The translations under genes were made by a program, and so were the position numbers. From IMG/VR virus record IMGVR_UViG_3300001750_000014, positions 1 to 39,766 of that record: a stretch of DNA of 39,766 nt, one strand, 5' to 3'. The notes under the pieces are model-generated. The model made no database searches. It worked only from the letters and a program-made list of their open reading frames with translations, and was not told the DNA's origin. Shown piece by piece: positions 38,249 through 39,766 of the stretch (the stretch's first letter is position 1; each line of letters opens with the position of its first letter). Source of the stretch: a virus.

Positions 38249-38296
38249 TTTCCTTTAACTTAACTTAACTAAAGAAAGAAAGAAAAGGAGTAAAAA

Positions 38297-38704
38297 ATGA
38301 AAATTACAGTAGACCTTGAAACACTAACAAAGGAAGAAATTGCGGTTTTAAAAAGACTGCAAATTGAAGTAGTAACAAAGAAGAGCAGTAAAAGTAGAAA
38401 CGGAGTTAAAAAGCAGTTAAACCATTTAAAACCTTATACCCTTGAAATACTCCATTCATGCAATCTTTGTAAAAGTGAATTTTCAAGATTCTTTAAATTA
38501 AAGAAGTTTAAAAAAGGATTAAAAAGTAAAGAAAGGTTTAATCAATTAATTCTTTCTAATGTTAAAAAAGAAAGGAAAGTATCAACTTGTAAAAAGTGTA
38601 AAAAAGTATTACTTTCTATGCCTAAAGAAAGAATAATTCAAAAGTATTTAAAAGAAAAGGGAGTGGTATCAGAAAGGAGGAGAAAATTTGGTGGAACATT
38701 TTAA
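38297..38704 (+). CDS. Four-cysteine zinc-binding protein
   Basis: The 135-residue protein is very basic and has two knuckles, C55-N-L-C58 and C98-K-K-C101, 40 residues apart, with CKSEFSRFFK after the first. This spacing fits a zinc-ribbon-like nucleic-acid-binding domain. The N-terminal ~30 residues look like a short helix-strand unit (ETLTKEEIAVLKRLQIEVV). A DNA- or RNA-binding role is inferred. A GGAG site stands 7 bp before the ATG. Confidence 0.68.
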   Translation: MKITVDLETLTKEEIAVLKRLQIEVVTKKSSKSRNGVKKQLNHLKPYTLEILHSCNLCKSEFSRFFKLKKFKKGLKSKERFNQLILSNVKKERKVSTCKKCKKVLLSMPKERIIQKYLKEKGVVSERRRKFGGTF

Positions 38705-38794
38705 TTCTTTCTTTCTTTCTTTTTTTAAGAGAAATGGTAATAAAAAAGAAAGTAAAATAGAAGAAAGTAAAATAAAAAAAAAGGAAAATAACAA

Positions 38795-39087
38795 ATGGTA
38801 GGAAAAAAAGACAATGCAGAAGAAGTCTTCGACCGAGCAGTAATGCTTGCAGTTGAAGAAAATGACACTGATGCAGTAGAGGTGTCATTTCATTTACTAA
38901 AAGAAAGAGAAAACTTTAGAGTTAGACTATACCGCCAGAAAAGACTATTTAAAGAGGCAAATCCTGAAATGGCAGAGAAGATTAAAATAGCTGCAATTAC
39001 AGACAGGAAGAAAAAAGAGTTTAAAATTCAACTTTCTTACTGTCAGAATATAGAAATTAAGATAGTTTCTAAGGAAGGGGAGAAGAA

Positions 39088-39091
<4 letters not shown>
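38795..39091 (+). CDS. Charged helical protein of unknown function
   Basis: The 98-residue protein is mostly helical by composition. It has an acidic first third (AEEVFDRAVMLAVEENDTDAV) and a basic remainder with RVRLYRQKRLFKEANPEMAEKI. It has no membrane segment and one cysteine. The 90 bp before it are low-complexity pyrimidine then purine runs, in which CTTTCTTTTTT and AAAAAAGAAAG can pair as a weak hairpin. Its stop overlaps the next start (ATGA), so the two are translationally coupled. Confidence 0.64.

Positions 39092-39766
<675 letters not shown>

Overview
The window looks like an essentially complete genome of a tailed double-stranded DNA phage. It is AT-rich (about one third G+C by eye) and uses the standard bacterial code with TAA, TAG and TGA all ending genes. 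The layout is two-armed. A rightward (+) set of replication, nucleotide-metabolism and small unknown genes runs from about 36.2 kb to the right end and continues from the left end to 8.3 kb. A leftward (-) set of packaging, head and tail genes runs from 35.4 kb down to 8.4 kb. The arms converge on a two-way terminator near 8.34 kb and diverge from a 0.7 kb control region at 35.44-36.18 kb. Both window ends are poly(A), and the + gene sets on each side would be continuous if the ends were joined, so a circular or circularly permuted molecule cut at a homopolymer is likely. The host cannot be named. Most genes have strong purine-rich Shine-Dalgarno (SD) leaders. No tRNA, rRNA, CRISPR, integrase, phage RNA polymerase or endolysin was recognised.

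Left + arm (0-8.3 kb): a small unknown protein, a minimal nucleotidyltransferase, a ParB-like/DNA methyltransferase fusion, a three-fold internally repeated protein, a zinc ribbon, a uracil-DNA-glycosylase/3'-5' exonuclease/family A DNA polymerase fusion, a 50-codon GTG-start gene, a DUF3987-like ATPase, a dATP/dGTP-diphosphohydrolase-like protein, ThyX, a two-helix membrane protein and two small unknowns.

Late - arm, in transcription order from 35.4 kb: small terminase; a holin-like membrane protein and a small hydrophobic protein; an exported fibronectin/dockerin-type protein; two small proteins; a beta-rich tail fibre or spike; four small structural proteins; the large terminase, interrupted in its P-loop by a complete homing-endonuclease intein; a basic peptide; portal; scaffold; N4 gp56-family major capsid protein; head decoration, adaptor and tail proteins; coiled-coil and internal core proteins; and a 1439-residue putative ejection protein.

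Right + arm (36.2-39.74 kb): small unknown genes, two of them with zinc-binding cysteine pairs, around a 1.1 kb gene-free segment. In that segment two arms of about 115 bp in imperfect inverted repeat flank a very AT-rich 520 bp core, a candidate replication origin or other cis-acting site.

The most interesting unexplained signal is a 13-bp palindrome, GTCAAANTTTGAC. It occurs six times plus one degenerate copy, only between genes and usually right after a stop codon and upstream of the next gene. It looks like a genome-wide regulatory site. Two of the copies sit 10-15 nt in front of start codons that lack an SD. The control region at 35.85-36.12 kb also holds three sets of short direct repeats spaced by whole helical turns.
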